64,000 nucleotides of DNA, from the NCBI GenBank assembly GCA_963784615.1, contig CAWASG010000002.1:124001-188000 (forward strand), written 5' to 3'. Each line of letters starts with the position of its first letter. Position 1 is the first letter of the stretch. Both the position numbers and the translations under genes were made by a program. Origin of the DNA: UBA11403 sp963784615. Its GTDB lineage: Bacteria; Pseudomonadota; Gammaproteobacteria; Legionellales; Legionellaceae. The notes under the pieces are model-generated. The model worked only from the letters and a program-made list of their open reading frames with translations, made no database searches and had not been told where the DNA came from. Shown here one piece after another: positions 1 to 8,524 of this stretch.

Positions 1-987
1 ACCTCATGGACTAAAAAAGCACATTATTTGGTCATTGATCAACCGGCGGGGGTGGGGTTGTCGTATGAAACAAAAGGAACCTTCGCCAATGAATCCGAGG
101 CGATGGATCAATTACATGACGCCCTGCGAACCTTTTATAACCGATATCCTGAGCTTCTTTCACATCCGCTTTATATCGCCGGACAATCCTATGCAGGTAA
201 ATATATTCCGCAATTGGCGATGCGGATCATCGAGCGCAACAAGACGTCACCACGCATTCCGTTGCAAGCTATTTTAATAGGGGATGGCTGGGTTAATCCT
301 TTGGTACAACAGTCAAGCGACGCGGATTTTGCATACAGTCATGGCTTGGTTGATGAGAGTACCCGACGAAAAATTAAACAATTGTATCAAGCCTGCGCGA
401 TAGAAATTAAACAACATGCCCCTTCATCACGACTCGCACATCAGCGATGCGGTGAAATGCAACGTTTGATTAAACAAGCCAGTGGATGTCATCATCTGAC
501 CAATATTGGTACATGCCAAGAACCGGATGACCACCCAATGACTGCTTATTTGAATCAGCCCAGTGTCCGAGAAGCATTACACGTCGATCCGCGCGCCAAG
601 GTTTATTCAACCTATGATGAAACCGTAGCAGATCGCTTGATGATTGGTGAACAAGATTCGGTTGCCCCACTTTATCCTCAACTATTGGAAAAAAAAATAC
701 GCGTCGTGATTTACAATGGCCTAAATGACGATACGGATTCGAATTTTATGGGAACGGATCGCTGGCTCGCAGCGCTTCCATGGTCAAAAGCGCATCGGTT
801 TAACGAGGCGCCAACCTGTATATGGCGAGTAAAAGGTGCTATTGCGGGCTATACAAGATCAGCTGCAGGGCTAACACAACTCAAAATCCGTCATGCAGGA
901 CACCTTGCGCCAGCAGATCAACCCGAAATTGCTCTTGATCTTTTGAATCACGTTATTCAGTTGCAATCATTTTGCAGTTTTAAATAA
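1..987 (+). CDS. Serine carboxypeptidase (peptidase family S10), 5' end outside window
   Basis: Alpha/beta-hydrolase peptidase that trims C-terminal residues. The frame is open to the left edge (reading TSWTKKAHYLVIDQPAGVGL), so the N-terminus and any signal peptide are missing. The nucleophile motif GQSYAG (Ser codon 187-189; usual family form GESYAG), an acidic stretch GLNDDTD near 718-735 where the catalytic Asp is expected, and the His motif AGHLAP (His codon 901-903) are all present, so the enzyme is probably active. S10 enzymes are mainly eukaryotic but also occur in Legionella relatives; a secreted role in a host is inference. The 3' end converges on the gene to the right. Confidence 0.9.
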   Translation, partial: TSWTKKAHYLVIDQPAGVGLSYETKGTFANESEAMDQLHDALRTFYNRYPELLSHPLYIAGQSYAGKYIPQLAMRIIERNKTSPRIPLQAILIGDGWVNPLVQQSSDADFAYSHGLVDESTRRKIKQLYQACAIEIKQHAPSSRLAHQRCGEMQRLIKQASGCHHLTNIGTCQEPDDHPMTAYLNQPSVREALHVDPRAKVYSTYDETVADRLMIGEQDSVAPLYPQLLEKKIRVVIYNGLNDDTDSNFMGTDRWLAALPWSKAHRFNEAPTCIWRVKGAIAGYTRSAAGLTQLKIRHAGHLAPADQPEIALDLLNHVIQLQSFCSFK

Positions 988-1098
988 TTCACTCGCATCA
1001 ATAATTGCTGCAAAAAAATCACTTTCCAAGACATCGGGTTTTACGCCATTGAGATGAGCTCTAATCTGTGCCATAGCAATGAAAAGGGGCTTGCTCCG

Positions 1099-2595
1099 TT
1101 AACGCATTAGTCCTGGATCAGGGGGGGTATTTTGTGATGAGCCGTTGTAAACGTTGGTCGCGGAGCTTTGATTAAACAAACTCAAGATGTTGAGGTGACT
1201 CGAATCGGTACAGCAACAGCAACAGCAAGAGCTACTGTTACTAAAACTGTTGCTGCTGCTGTATGATTGCGCAAGAGAGTTAGGCACTGAGAAATCGCTC
1301 TGCTGAACCATATTGGCCTGCACGGAGGCATCGTTTTCTTGATGCATGCTGGCCTGCACGGAGGCATCGTTTTCTTGATCCATGCTGGTCTGCACGGAGG
1401 CATCGTTTTCTTGAGCCATGCTGGTCTGCACGGAGGCATCGTTTTCTTGAGCCATGCTGGCCTGCACGGAGGTATCGCTTTCTTGAGCCATGATAACTTG
1501 TAATGCTCCATCGTTCTGTTCATCGTTTCCCGCTGCTGCCGCTGCAGATGGCAAGAATTGCTCCCAATCTGAGGATGTACTACGGACTGCATTAATGCTA
1601 TCTGATATAGTTTGTTTCCAGGTGTTTTGTCGTTCTGAGTCAGGTACAAAATGTTGAAGTAACTGGGGGATTATTTGAGCGGGACTTCTAATCAGCTTAT
1701 TATGCCGATTGGGCGCAACCAGATCAGAAGACAGATCCCTGATAATTTTTTGATAGTCGTCCTTGTTCGCACCTTTTCCTTGAATTGAGAAGCGTTGAGT
1801 AACCTCCACGCCTCCATCATAGTGGTATAAGTTGAGTAATAATTTGGAGGGTATTAATGCTGGATATTTGCTAAATAACGCGTTTATATTATTTAATATA
1901 TCTGGCTGATCATCATAAAAATTCAGTACTAATTGATCCTTATCGCTACTATTTTGGCTTGTGTAGTGGCATAAAGCGAGAAGATTTAGTTGTTTTGAAG
2001 CATCTATTTGACAGGTGGGCTCTTCTTCACTTTCTCTGAAATTTGTGCTGTTGATTGCTCTGTTAAATTCAGTTCCTGGTTCTTGGTCCAGATAAAGATC
2101 CCTCATAAGAAAACGATCGAGTCTCACAGTTGGATGATACAGTTTTAGTATTTTTTCAATTTCGATGAGAGTAAAGAAAAAACCCGGCGTTGAATTCCTT
2201 ACACTCTTATCAACATCAGCTAAGAATGACTCTCGACTTGAGCCAGACATAATCACTACATCATCAGGATTATCTTTTTCTAATTCTATCCTAATCGTCT
2301 CAAATAGTGATTGATTAGTTGCTCGGATGGTTTCTAAATTGACTGCTGAGTACTGGGGTAAATGATTTAAGTATTGGGAGTGAAGATGATTGTTATTTTT
2401 GGTGTTCAATATACATCCGTCAGCGTCAAAAACGTAGGTATAAATTTTTTTAGGGGCGTGTAGGGGCATAGTATGGATAACCTCGTTTTTGTGTGCAATT
2501 GATATTGTTTTAGGTGTTCTATTGTCTATGGATGAATACACAATAATGTCATGTGATTTCGATAACTTCTCAATAACCCCGGGAGAAATATTCAA
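1099..2595 (-). CDS. HAD-like protein with tandem repeats and a hexa-cysteine tail; candidate secreted effector
   Basis: 498 residues from a TTG start; an in-frame stop lies about 65 nt upstream, so the start must be close to this point. HAD-type motifs can be seen: VFDADGC near residues 55-61 (motif I), VIMSGSS (motif II-like) and LNFYDDQ (motif IV-like). This suggests a phosphatase-type fold, with substrate unknown. Residues about 369-440 hold six 12-residue repeats (consensus MAQENDASVQTS), followed by a Ser/Asn tract and six consecutive Cys. No signal peptide is seen. The low-complexity tail resembles intracellular-pathogen effectors, but secretion is inference. Coding-like sequence continues in frame for 43 codons after the stop (see findings). 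Confidence 0.6.
   Translation of the reverse strand: MNISPGVIEKLSKSHDIIVYSSIDNRTPKTISIAHKNEVIHTMPLHAPKKIYTYVFDADGCILNTKNNNHLHSQYLNHLPQYSAVNLETIRATNQSLFETIRIELEKDNPDDVVIMSGSSRESFLADVDKSVRNSTPGFFFTLIEIEKILKLYHPTVRLDRFLMRDLYLDQEPGTEFNRAINSTNFRESEEEPTCQIDASKQLNLLALCHYTSQNSSDKDQLVLNFYDDQPDILNNINALFSKYPALIPSKLLLNLYHYDGGVEVTQRFSIQGKGANKDDYQKIIRDLSSDLVAPNRHNKLIRSPAQIIPQLLQHFVPDSERQNTWKQTISDSINAVRSTSSDWEQFLPSAAAAAGNDEQNDGALQVIMAQESDTSVQASMAQENDASVQTSMAQENDASVQTSMDQENDASVQASMHQENDASVQANMVQQSDFSVPNSLAQSYSSSNSFSNSSSCCCCCCTDSSHLNILSLFNQSSATNVYNGSSQNTPPDPGLMR
1276..1491 (-). repeat. Six tandem 36-bp repeats inside the HAD-like gene
   Basis: The core unit reads ATGGCTCAAGAAAACGATGC at its start on the coding strand. 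Inner copies are almost identical and outer ones diverged. The period is a multiple of 3, so copy number can change without a frameshift. There are no spacers, so it is not CRISPR. Confidence 0.9.
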
Positions 2596-2753
2596 TATTC
2601 CCGAATTGATTGAGAAGTTGCCGATTTCGATTTTAACCGCATATTTTATAAGTCAATAACCCATGGGTATGGGCGGTCTATAGGTGGGTTGTAACATAAA
2701 GGCGCAATAATTTCAAGTGCTGTAGCGTTCTATGAGTTGTTATTAAACTTTAG

Positions 2754-2796
2754 TAGGGTCTGTCGACAATTGATAATCTAATGTCAACAGCCCCTA
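2754..2796. mobile_element. Minimal MITE with TA target duplication
   Basis: A 39-bp core GGGTCTGTCGACA...TGTCAACAGCCCC is flanked by TA on both sides. Its termini match those of the 138-bp element at 21984-22121, so it looks like an almost completely internally deleted member of the same family. Confidence 0.6.
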
Positions 2797-2870
2797 CTTA
2801 GACTTTTAGATCAAGCGCAATAAATTGATTTGTTACGGGCAAGCACGCGCGAAACCGTTGCTGGATGAAA

Positions 2871-2905
2871 GCGCGACAAATTTCGAGACGACAATGTTGT
2901 CGCGC
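2871..2905 (-). terminator. Hairpin just downstream of ctpA
   Basis: 9-bp stem GCGCGACAA/TTGTCGCGC lying within 10 nt of the ctpA stop, followed on the minus strand only by a short TTTC. A plausible but weak terminator. Confidence 0.4.
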
Positions 2906-2910
2906 AGAGA

Positions 2911-4242
2911 TTATCGTTGTGCTATTGCCATCCCTTTTAGAATCGTCAGTGCTGTATAAAGCTGATAATCATCCTGAAGTAATTTCTTATCATTGTTGGT
3001 TAATGCTTTTTTATCGGCTTCACCCTTCTTATTATTGACGAGCAAGTGTCCTTTTAGATCGGCCTCGGAATATCCAGATGCTTTGTCTTCTTCATGCGCT
3101 TTGGGCATGACGAGTTCGTCAACCACAACGTCAGGTTCAATGCCTTTGGCCTGAATAGACGAACCAGATGGTGTGTAATACAGTGCGGTGGTTAACTTAA
3201 TGCCTCGTTTGCTATCCAAAGGTAATACGGTTTGGACGGAGCCTTTACCAAAGCTCTTTGTGCCAACAATAAGCGCTCGTTTATTGTCTTTCAGTGCTCC
3301 AGCGACAATCTCGGAAGCCGAAGCTGAGCCGTTATTGATAAGAACAACCATGGGTGCTTTATTCAACACATCACCAGGTGTGGAGAGTGCGGTAAATTTG
3401 GAGCCAGGCAAGCGTCCTTCGGTATAAACGATCGTTTCTTTTTTGCCTTTTTGGTCGAGTCCAAGAAACGCATCCGAAATTTGGATGGCTGAATCTAAAA
3501 GACCGCCAGGGTTGTTACGAAGGTCAAGTACTAATCCCATCAACTGTCCACCTGCTTCTTTTTTCATTTTTGCGATGGCTTTTAGCATGTCTTCATCAGT
3601 TAATGTTTGGAACTGAGTGAGGCGGATGTACCCATATTTATTTTCGAGTAGTTTGCTTTGTACGCTTTTTATCATGATTTTTTCACGCATCAGAGCAAAA
3701 TGCAGGGGTTTCTTTTCACCTTTACGAATAATGGTTAAATTGATTTGACTGCCAACTTTACCGCGCATTAAATTGACGGCATCTTGCAGGCTTAAGCCTT
3801 GAACAGATTTATCGCCTAATTTAATAATGTAATCACCTGATTTGATGCCACTTTTACCCGCTGGCGTATCAACCAAAGGTGTAATGACTTTTACGACCCC
3901 TTCTTCCATGGTGACTTCAATGCCTAACCCACCAAATTCGCCATTGGTTGTCGTTTGCAATTCATTAAAATCATCTTCATTGAGATAGCTTGAGTGTGGA
4001 TCTAAACCGCTAAGCATGCCGCGAATAGCATTGTCGAACAATTCTTTATCAGTGATGGGTTTGACATAATATTTTTTAATTTCACTGATGGCGGTGGAGA
4101 AACGTTGCACGTCTTCAAGCGGCACACCGTTAGCTTCTTCTGTATTCGATTCCGTCTCCGATTCGGCTAATGCAGAAAGCGGATAAAGCATAATGACTGT
4201 AACTGCAACGAGAAGGCCTTGAGATAATTTAAGATTAAACAT
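2911..4242 (-). CDS. ctpA: Carboxy-terminal processing protease (S41)
   Basis: Periplasmic PDZ protease that cleaves the C-terminal ends of envelope proteins, in several bacteria murein hydrolases. 443 residues: Sec signal peptide (residues 1-26, ending ALA), N-terminal helical region, PDZ domain (~100-185) with GGLGIEV, and S41 catalytic core. The catalytic pair is Ser ~308 in GSASASEI and Lys ~333 in SFGKGSVQ. ATG is preceded by GGAGAA. It lies 12 bp downstream of envC. The gpmI-envC-ctpA order is common in gammaproteobacteria, and joining a hydrolase activator to a protease that controls hydrolases suggests coordinated control of cell-wall cutting. Confidence 0.93.
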   Translation of the reverse strand: MFNLKLSQGLLVAVTVIMLYPLSALAESETESNTEEANGVPLEDVQRFSTAISEIKKYYVKPITDKELFDNAIRGMLSGLDPHSSYLNEDDFNELQTTTNGEFGGLGIEVTMEEGVVKVITPLVDTPAGKSGIKSGDYIIKLGDKSVQGLSLQDAVNLMRGKVGSQINLTIIRKGEKKPLHFALMREKIMIKSVQSKLLENKYGYIRLTQFQTLTDEDMLKAIAKMKKEAGGQLMGLVLDLRNNPGGLLDSAIQISDAFLGLDQKGKKETIVYTEGRLPGSKFTALSTPGDVLNKAPMVVLINNGSASASEIVAGALKDNKRALIVGTKSFGKGSVQTVLPLDSKRGIKLTTALYYTPSGSSIQAKGIEPDVVVDELVMPKAHEEDKASGYSEADLKGHLLVNNKKGEADKKALTNNDKKLLQDDYQLYTALTILKGMAIAQR

Positions 4243-4254
4243 GAAATTCTCCTG

Positions 4255-5379
4255 TTATGACAGCCATTCTAAAGGTGGAATGGCCTTGCCACCATGTCTT
4301 ACTTCAAAGTATAGACCGTTTTTCTTAAGTCCACCGCTATGACCTACAGATGCAATTTTTTCTCCCTGATCAACGAAGGTTCCTTTTTGTTTGAAGAGCG
4401 CTTGATTGTGTGCATAAAGCGTCATGTAGCCTGCACCATGATCGATAATGAGCAGCAATCCATAACCTTTTAACCAGTCGCTGAATACGACTTTTCCAGG
4501 GTAAACCGCTGAGACCGGCGCGCCTTCAGCGGCGAAAAATGCAATGCCTTGATTAAATTTTTCAATCTGTCCTGGGGCAGTGTTGACGGGTTTTGGTAGG
4601 TGGTGGCGTATTTGAGTCAATGGATAATGCCGAGTCGAAAGGCCCTGCTGGGCGAGTGATTGAATTAAATTGGATAAATTATTTTTGTTGTGATGGTAGT
4701 CTTCCATGGTTTGTTGCTTGTTTTGGATGTCTTTATCCAGCGCGAGAAGTAACGTCGCATGATAACGCTGATTCTGATTGAGCTCTGCTTGATGTTGTTT
4801 GACTTGATTTTCTAATAAATGTTGTTTTGCAGTTTCCTGATTGAGCTTGTCTTGATTTTGATTCAAGCGCTCCTGCGTTTCAATGACTTGATTGATGGTA
4901 TGCTGGCGTGTTTTTACAACATATTGATAATACGTTAGTAACCGTGTGATGGCATAAGGATTTTCTTGATTTAAAAGCCACTTTATCGGCTGGTACTCTC
5001 CCATTTTGTAGCGTGCGCGGATGTGTTTTGCAAGCAGTTCTCGCTGAGTCGTCAGCTGTTGAGTGAGGGTGTCGATGAGTTGTTTGAGCACTTGAATTTG
5101 TTGTTGTTTTTCATTGATATTATGTTGGATGATTGCCAATTGACGTACCGTACCGCCAATTTCTTTTTCCGTCCGTGCGAGCTCTTGGTTAAGCGCTTCT
5201 CGTTTGTTGTGAACAACATGCAGCGTTTGCTCAAGAACAGTCATTTTATTTTCCAATGCTTTCAGCTGCATTTTGGTTTGCGTTATGCTTGATTGTTCCG
5301 CGTTCGCGGCGAGTGCCGTCGAGAAGAGGACTCCGCTTGCGATCCTTAGCCATTTATTATTATGCATCGATAGTCTCAT
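4255..5379 (-). CDS. envC: Murein hydrolase activator, EnvC-like (coiled coil plus LytM/M23 domain)
   Basis: Divisome-associated periplasmic factor that activates N-acetylmuramyl-L-alanine amidases. 374 residues: signal peptide (ends AANA), long Gln-rich coiled coil (~30-250), C-terminal M23 domain (~270-374). The M23 zinc site is degenerate, since only parts such as YAHN and EVRHGG remain. That is expected for the non-catalytic EnvC type. The start overlaps the 3' end of gpmI by 20 nt; an internal ATG four codons later (5367) is an alternative. Translational coupling with gpmI is likely. Confidence 0.87.
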   Translation of the reverse strand: MRLSMHNNKWLRIASGVLFSTALAANAEQSSITQTKMQLKALENKMTVLEQTLHVVHNKREALNQELARTEKEIGGTVRQLAIIQHNINEKQQQIQVLKQLIDTLTQQLTTQRELLAKHIRARYKMGEYQPIKWLLNQENPYAITRLLTYYQYVVKTRQHTINQVIETQERLNQNQDKLNQETAKQHLLENQVKQHQAELNQNQRYHATLLLALDKDIQNKQQTMEDYHHNKNNLSNLIQSLAQQGLSTRHYPLTQIRHHLPKPVNTAPGQIEKFNQGIAFFAAEGAPVSAVYPGKVVFSDWLKGYGLLLIIDHGAGYMTLYAHNQALFKQKGTFVDQGEKIASVGHSGGLKKNGLYFEVRHGGKAIPPLEWLS

Positions 5380-6910
5380 TATTTTTTACCAATAATATAT
5401 TGCCCGTCATCTCAGGAGGCGGCGTGATTCCCAGTAACATCAAAGCCGTTGGGGCTACGTCGATTAAACTACCCGTTGTTGCTTTAAAATGATAGCGGCC
5501 ACCAATATACAGCAACGGAACGGGTTCTGTCGTATGGGCTGTGTGTGCTTGATGGGTTTCTGGGTTGAACATGCACTCAGCATTGCCATGATCGGAGGTT
5601 ATCAGCAATTGTCCATCCACTGCTTCCAGTGCTTGCCAAGTTGCTGTCATGGCGCTATCTAACGCTTCAATGGCCTGAATGCACGCTTTTAAATTGCCGG
5701 TGTGTCCAACCATATCGGCGTTGGCATAATTGCAAATGATGAGGTCATAGTCTTGACTGTGAATCGCATCAATTAAACCTGCGGTGAGCTCAAGAGCGCT
5801 CATTTCTGGTTGAAGATCGTAGGTCTTAATGCGCGGCGAGGGGATTAAAACCCGTTTTTCGCCAGCGAAAACGTTTTCCACGCCGCCATTTAGAAAAAAG
5901 GTCACATGGGCATATTTTTCTGTTTCGGCGATGCGCAATTGTGTCATGCCATGTTCCGCGACAACTTCGCCCAGCGTGTTATGCGGTATGACGGGTGGAA
6001 AGGCCGTTTCTGTAGGAAGAGTTTTCGCATAGGATGTCATGGTTACAAAATGCGCGATCGAGGGTAGGTGAGGCCTATCGAAGTCATTGAAAGACTTGCT
6101 CGTCAGGGCTTGCGTTAATTGACGTGCGCGATCAGAGCGATAATTGAAAAAAAAGACAGAGTCACCCTTCTCGATAGCCCGGCCCTTGCCGATTCGAGTG
6201 GGCGGTATAAATTCATCGCTGATATTCTGTTGATAATAATACTGGATAGCGTCTTCTGCTGTGTCAAAGTGCTGCTCACTTTTGTTTTCAGTGAGAAGAC
6301 GATACAAGGGTTCAACACGCGCCCAGCGTTTATCCCTATCCATTGCATAGAAACGTCCGGTGATAGAACAAATCGTTGCAACTGGGTTGTCTTTCAGGCA
6401 CGACGCTAGTTTTTTCAGACTGACGAGGGCACTTTGAGGGGGAGTGTCGCGGCCATCAAGAAATAAATGCAACGCGACATTTGAAAAGTGGTGTTGTTGG
6501 CATAAGTGTAAAAAAGCAAATAAATGACTTTCATGACTGTGGACGCCACCATCGGAATATAATCCCAAGACATGCAGGGTCGTGCCCGCGCGCTTCGCAT
6601 CCTCTATTGCACGTATCAGCACTGCATTTTTGAAAAATTCACCACTGTCGATTGCATCATTAATTCGGGTTAAATCTTGCAGGATGACGCGCCCGGCGCC
6701 AATATGCATATGCCCCACTTCAGAATTGCCCATTTGCCCGTCAGGCAGGCCAACAGTGCGTCCAGAGGCATCAAGCAGCATGCGTGGGCAGGCTTCCCAC
6801 CAAGCGTCCCACTGCGGTGTATTGGCTTGTGCAATGGCATTGTCTTGAGCCTCTTCACGGTATCCCCATCCATCAAGAATCATGAGGACGAGAGGTCGCT
6901 TTTTAGGCAT
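5360..6910 (-). CDS. gpmI: 2,3-bisphosphoglycerate-independent phosphoglycerate mutase
   Basis: Glycolytic/gluconeogenic enzyme interconverting 3- and 2-phosphoglycerate with Mn2+. 516 residues, normal length. Metal ligand Asp13 in ILDGWG; phosphoserine nucleophile Ser63 in GNSEVGHMHIGAGR; C-terminal metal motif TSDHGNAECM. First gene of the minus-strand gpmI-envC-ctpA unit, divergent from uppS across 83 bp that must hold both promoters. Confidence 0.96.
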   Translation of the reverse strand: MPKKRPLVLMILDGWGYREEAQDNAIAQANTPQWDAWWEACPRMLLDASGRTVGLPDGQMGNSEVGHMHIGAGRVILQDLTRINDAIDSGEFFKNAVLIRAIEDAKRAGTTLHVLGLYSDGGVHSHESHLFAFLHLCQQHHFSNVALHLFLDGRDTPPQSALVSLKKLASCLKDNPVATICSITGRFYAMDRDKRWARVEPLYRLLTENKSEQHFDTAEDAIQYYYQQNISDEFIPPTRIGKGRAIEKGDSVFFFNYRSDRARQLTQALTSKSFNDFDRPHLPSIAHFVTMTSYAKTLPTETAFPPVIPHNTLGEVVAEHGMTQLRIAETEKYAHVTFFLNGGVENVFAGEKRVLIPSPRIKTYDLQPEMSALELTAGLIDAIHSQDYDLIICNYANADMVGHTGNLKACIQAIEALDSAMTATWQALEAVDGQLLITSDHGNAECMFNPETHQAHTAHTTEPVPLLYIGGRYHFKATTGSLIDVAPTALMLLGITPPPEMTGNILLVKNNETIDA

Positions 6911-6993
6911 AGTAGTCTCCAGATATAAAGTGCTTAATCTTTTCAGATAAAAAGGATAGACTATAGGCCATTTTTGTTGATGGAAGAAGTCAT

Positions 6994-7734
6994 TTGAGTC
7001 AAAAAATACCCCAGCATGTGGCTATCGTGATGGATGGAAATGGGCGCTGGGCGGAAAGCCGCGGTCTACCACGTATTGAAGGCCATCGAGTTGGCGTTGG
7101 AGTTGTTCGGGAAATCGTTCAAATCTGTTTGGAAAAACATATTTCAGTGTTGAGCTTATTTGCATTTAGCCGAGAAAATTGGGCAAGGCCTTTGGATGAA
7201 GTTGAGTTCTTGATGGGGCTTTTTCTCGCTGTATTAGGCCGTGAAGTCGACAGTTTGAATGAGCAGGGCGTTTCATTGCGATTTATTGGCGATCGCAGCC
7301 AGTTGTCTAAGTCATTATGTGACCAAATGGAAGCTGCGGAAGCCTTAACATGCAATCATCAGAAATTGATTTTGAATATTGCGATTAATTACACCGGGAG
7401 ATGGGACATTGTTCAAGCCACGAAGACGTTAATTGATCAAGCGCTTCTGGGAAAGCTGAGCTCCGCTGACTTGAATGAAACCCTGTTTAACAGTTGCCTG
7501 AGTACAGGCGCTTTGCCTGCTCCTGATTTGCTAATACGAACCAGCGGTGAACAGCGAATTAGTGATTTTTATTTGTGGCAAATCGCATTTACCGAATTTT
7601 ATTTTACAGATGTGAAGTGGCCCGATTTTACAACCGATGAATTTGAGCGGGCATTAAGTGCATATGGAAACCGCGAGAGACGCTATGGATTAACGTCCAA
7701 CCAGTTGAATAATAAAGAAGACCATCATGTTTAA
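6994..7734 (+). CDS. uppS: Undecaprenyl diphosphate synthase (cis-prenyltransferase)
   Basis: Makes the C55 lipid carrier for peptidoglycan and O-antigen. 246 residues from a TTG start (preceded by GGAAGAAG). The nearby ATG at 6980 is out of frame. MDGNGRWA with catalytic Asp14 and the downstream SGEQRISDF block are diagnostic. First gene of the uppS-cdsA-rseP-bamA-skp block and overlaps cdsA by 8 nt. The dxr gene that often sits here is missing. Confidence 0.95.
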   Translation: MSQKIPQHVAIVMDGNGRWAESRGLPRIEGHRVGVGVVREIVQICLEKHISVLSLFAFSRENWARPLDEVEFLMGLFLAVLGREVDSLNEQGVSLRFIGDRSQLSKSLCDQMEAAEALTCNHQKLILNIAINYTGRWDIVQATKTLIDQALLGKLSSADLNETLFNSCLSTGALPAPDLLIRTSGEQRISDFYLWQIAFTEFYFTDVKWPDFTTDEFERALSAYGNRERRYGLTSNQLNNKEDHHV

Positions 7735-8524
7735 ACAACGTTTATTGACTACATTAGTGCTGCTTCCTTTAGTTCTTGTCATCATTTACTATGCGCCTGC
7801 ATGGATGTTAGCTGGAATATTGTTGTTACTGGTTGCTATCAGCAGTTGGGAATGGACTCAGCTCATTCCTTTTCAGCGCCTGGAATATAAGTTGATTTAT
7901 GTTTTGATCATGCAGGTTGTGATTTGGATTGTTGGCGCTACCTTGGGTGTTTGGTTGGCTGTTGGCCTGGTTTGTTGGTTATTGGTTTTGTTTGCGGTAC
8001 TCACTTATCCCAACTCGCAATCCTGGTGGGGCTATCCTATTGTGGTTGGCGGACTAGGGTTGTTGCTGTTGCCCATTTTTGCCAATGTGTTTATTGGGCT
8101 GTACCAAAGCAGGCATGGTCAAGATTTAATTGTTTATGTATTGAGCTTGGTGTGGGCCGCGGATATAGGCGCTTACCTTGCTGGCAAGCAATGGGGGCGC
8201 AATAAATTAATTCCGAAAGTCAGTCCGGGTAAGACTTTAGAGGGATCGGCAGGGGGTGTGACGCTTTCTCTGTTTGTTGCCGTCATCGGCTATTTTGTAT
8301 TTAGGCCCGATTCTATCGTCCTGTGGTTGTTGACGGCTTTGTTGACCGCCTTGATTTCGATACTGGGCGATTTGTTGATAAGTCTGTTGAAACGGCGCAG
8401 CAATTTGAAGGATTCAGGCCATATTTTACCGGGTCATGGTGGAATGTTGGATCGCTTGGACAGCTCATTTGCGGCATTGCCTCTATTTTACATGATGCTT
8501 TCACTTTTGGAGCTTGGACGTTGA
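7727..8524 (+). CDS. cdsA: Phosphatidate cytidylyltransferase (CDP-diglyceride synthase)
   Basis: Inner-membrane enzyme making CDP-diacylglycerol for phospholipid synthesis. 265 residues with about eight hydrophobic segments. The C-terminal family signature is intact (LKRRSNLKDSGHILPGHGG followed by MLDRLD). Overlaps uppS upstream and rseP downstream (4 nt), so translation is coupled. Confidence 0.95.
   Translation: MFKQRLLTTLVLLPLVLVIIYYAPAWMLAGILLLLVAISSWEWTQLIPFQRLEYKLIYVLIMQVVIWIVGATLGVWLAVGLVCWLLVLFAVLTYPNSQSWWGYPIVVGGLGLLLLPIFANVFIGLYQSRHGQDLIVYVLSLVWAADIGAYLAGKQWGRNKLIPKVSPGKTLEGSAGGVTLSLFVAVIGYFVFRPDSIVLWLLTALLTALISILGDLLISLLKRRSNLKDSGHILPGHGGMLDRLDSSFAALPLFYMMLSLLELGR

Noticed and set aside
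1276..1491. Possible CRISPR array (36-bp repeats)
   Set aside because: Repeats are directly contiguous with no spacers and lie inside a coding frame; no cas genes nearby.
1182..1649. 155-codon minus-strand frame full of KKTMPPCRPAW repeats
   Set aside because: A second reading of the 36-bp tandem repeats inside the HAD-like gene. A 36-bp period gives repeated peptides in every frame.
8323..8520. 66-codon N-terminal extension of rseP
   Set aside because: Lies inside cdsA in another frame. Site-2 proteases begin just before the HExxH helix, matching the TTG at 8521.
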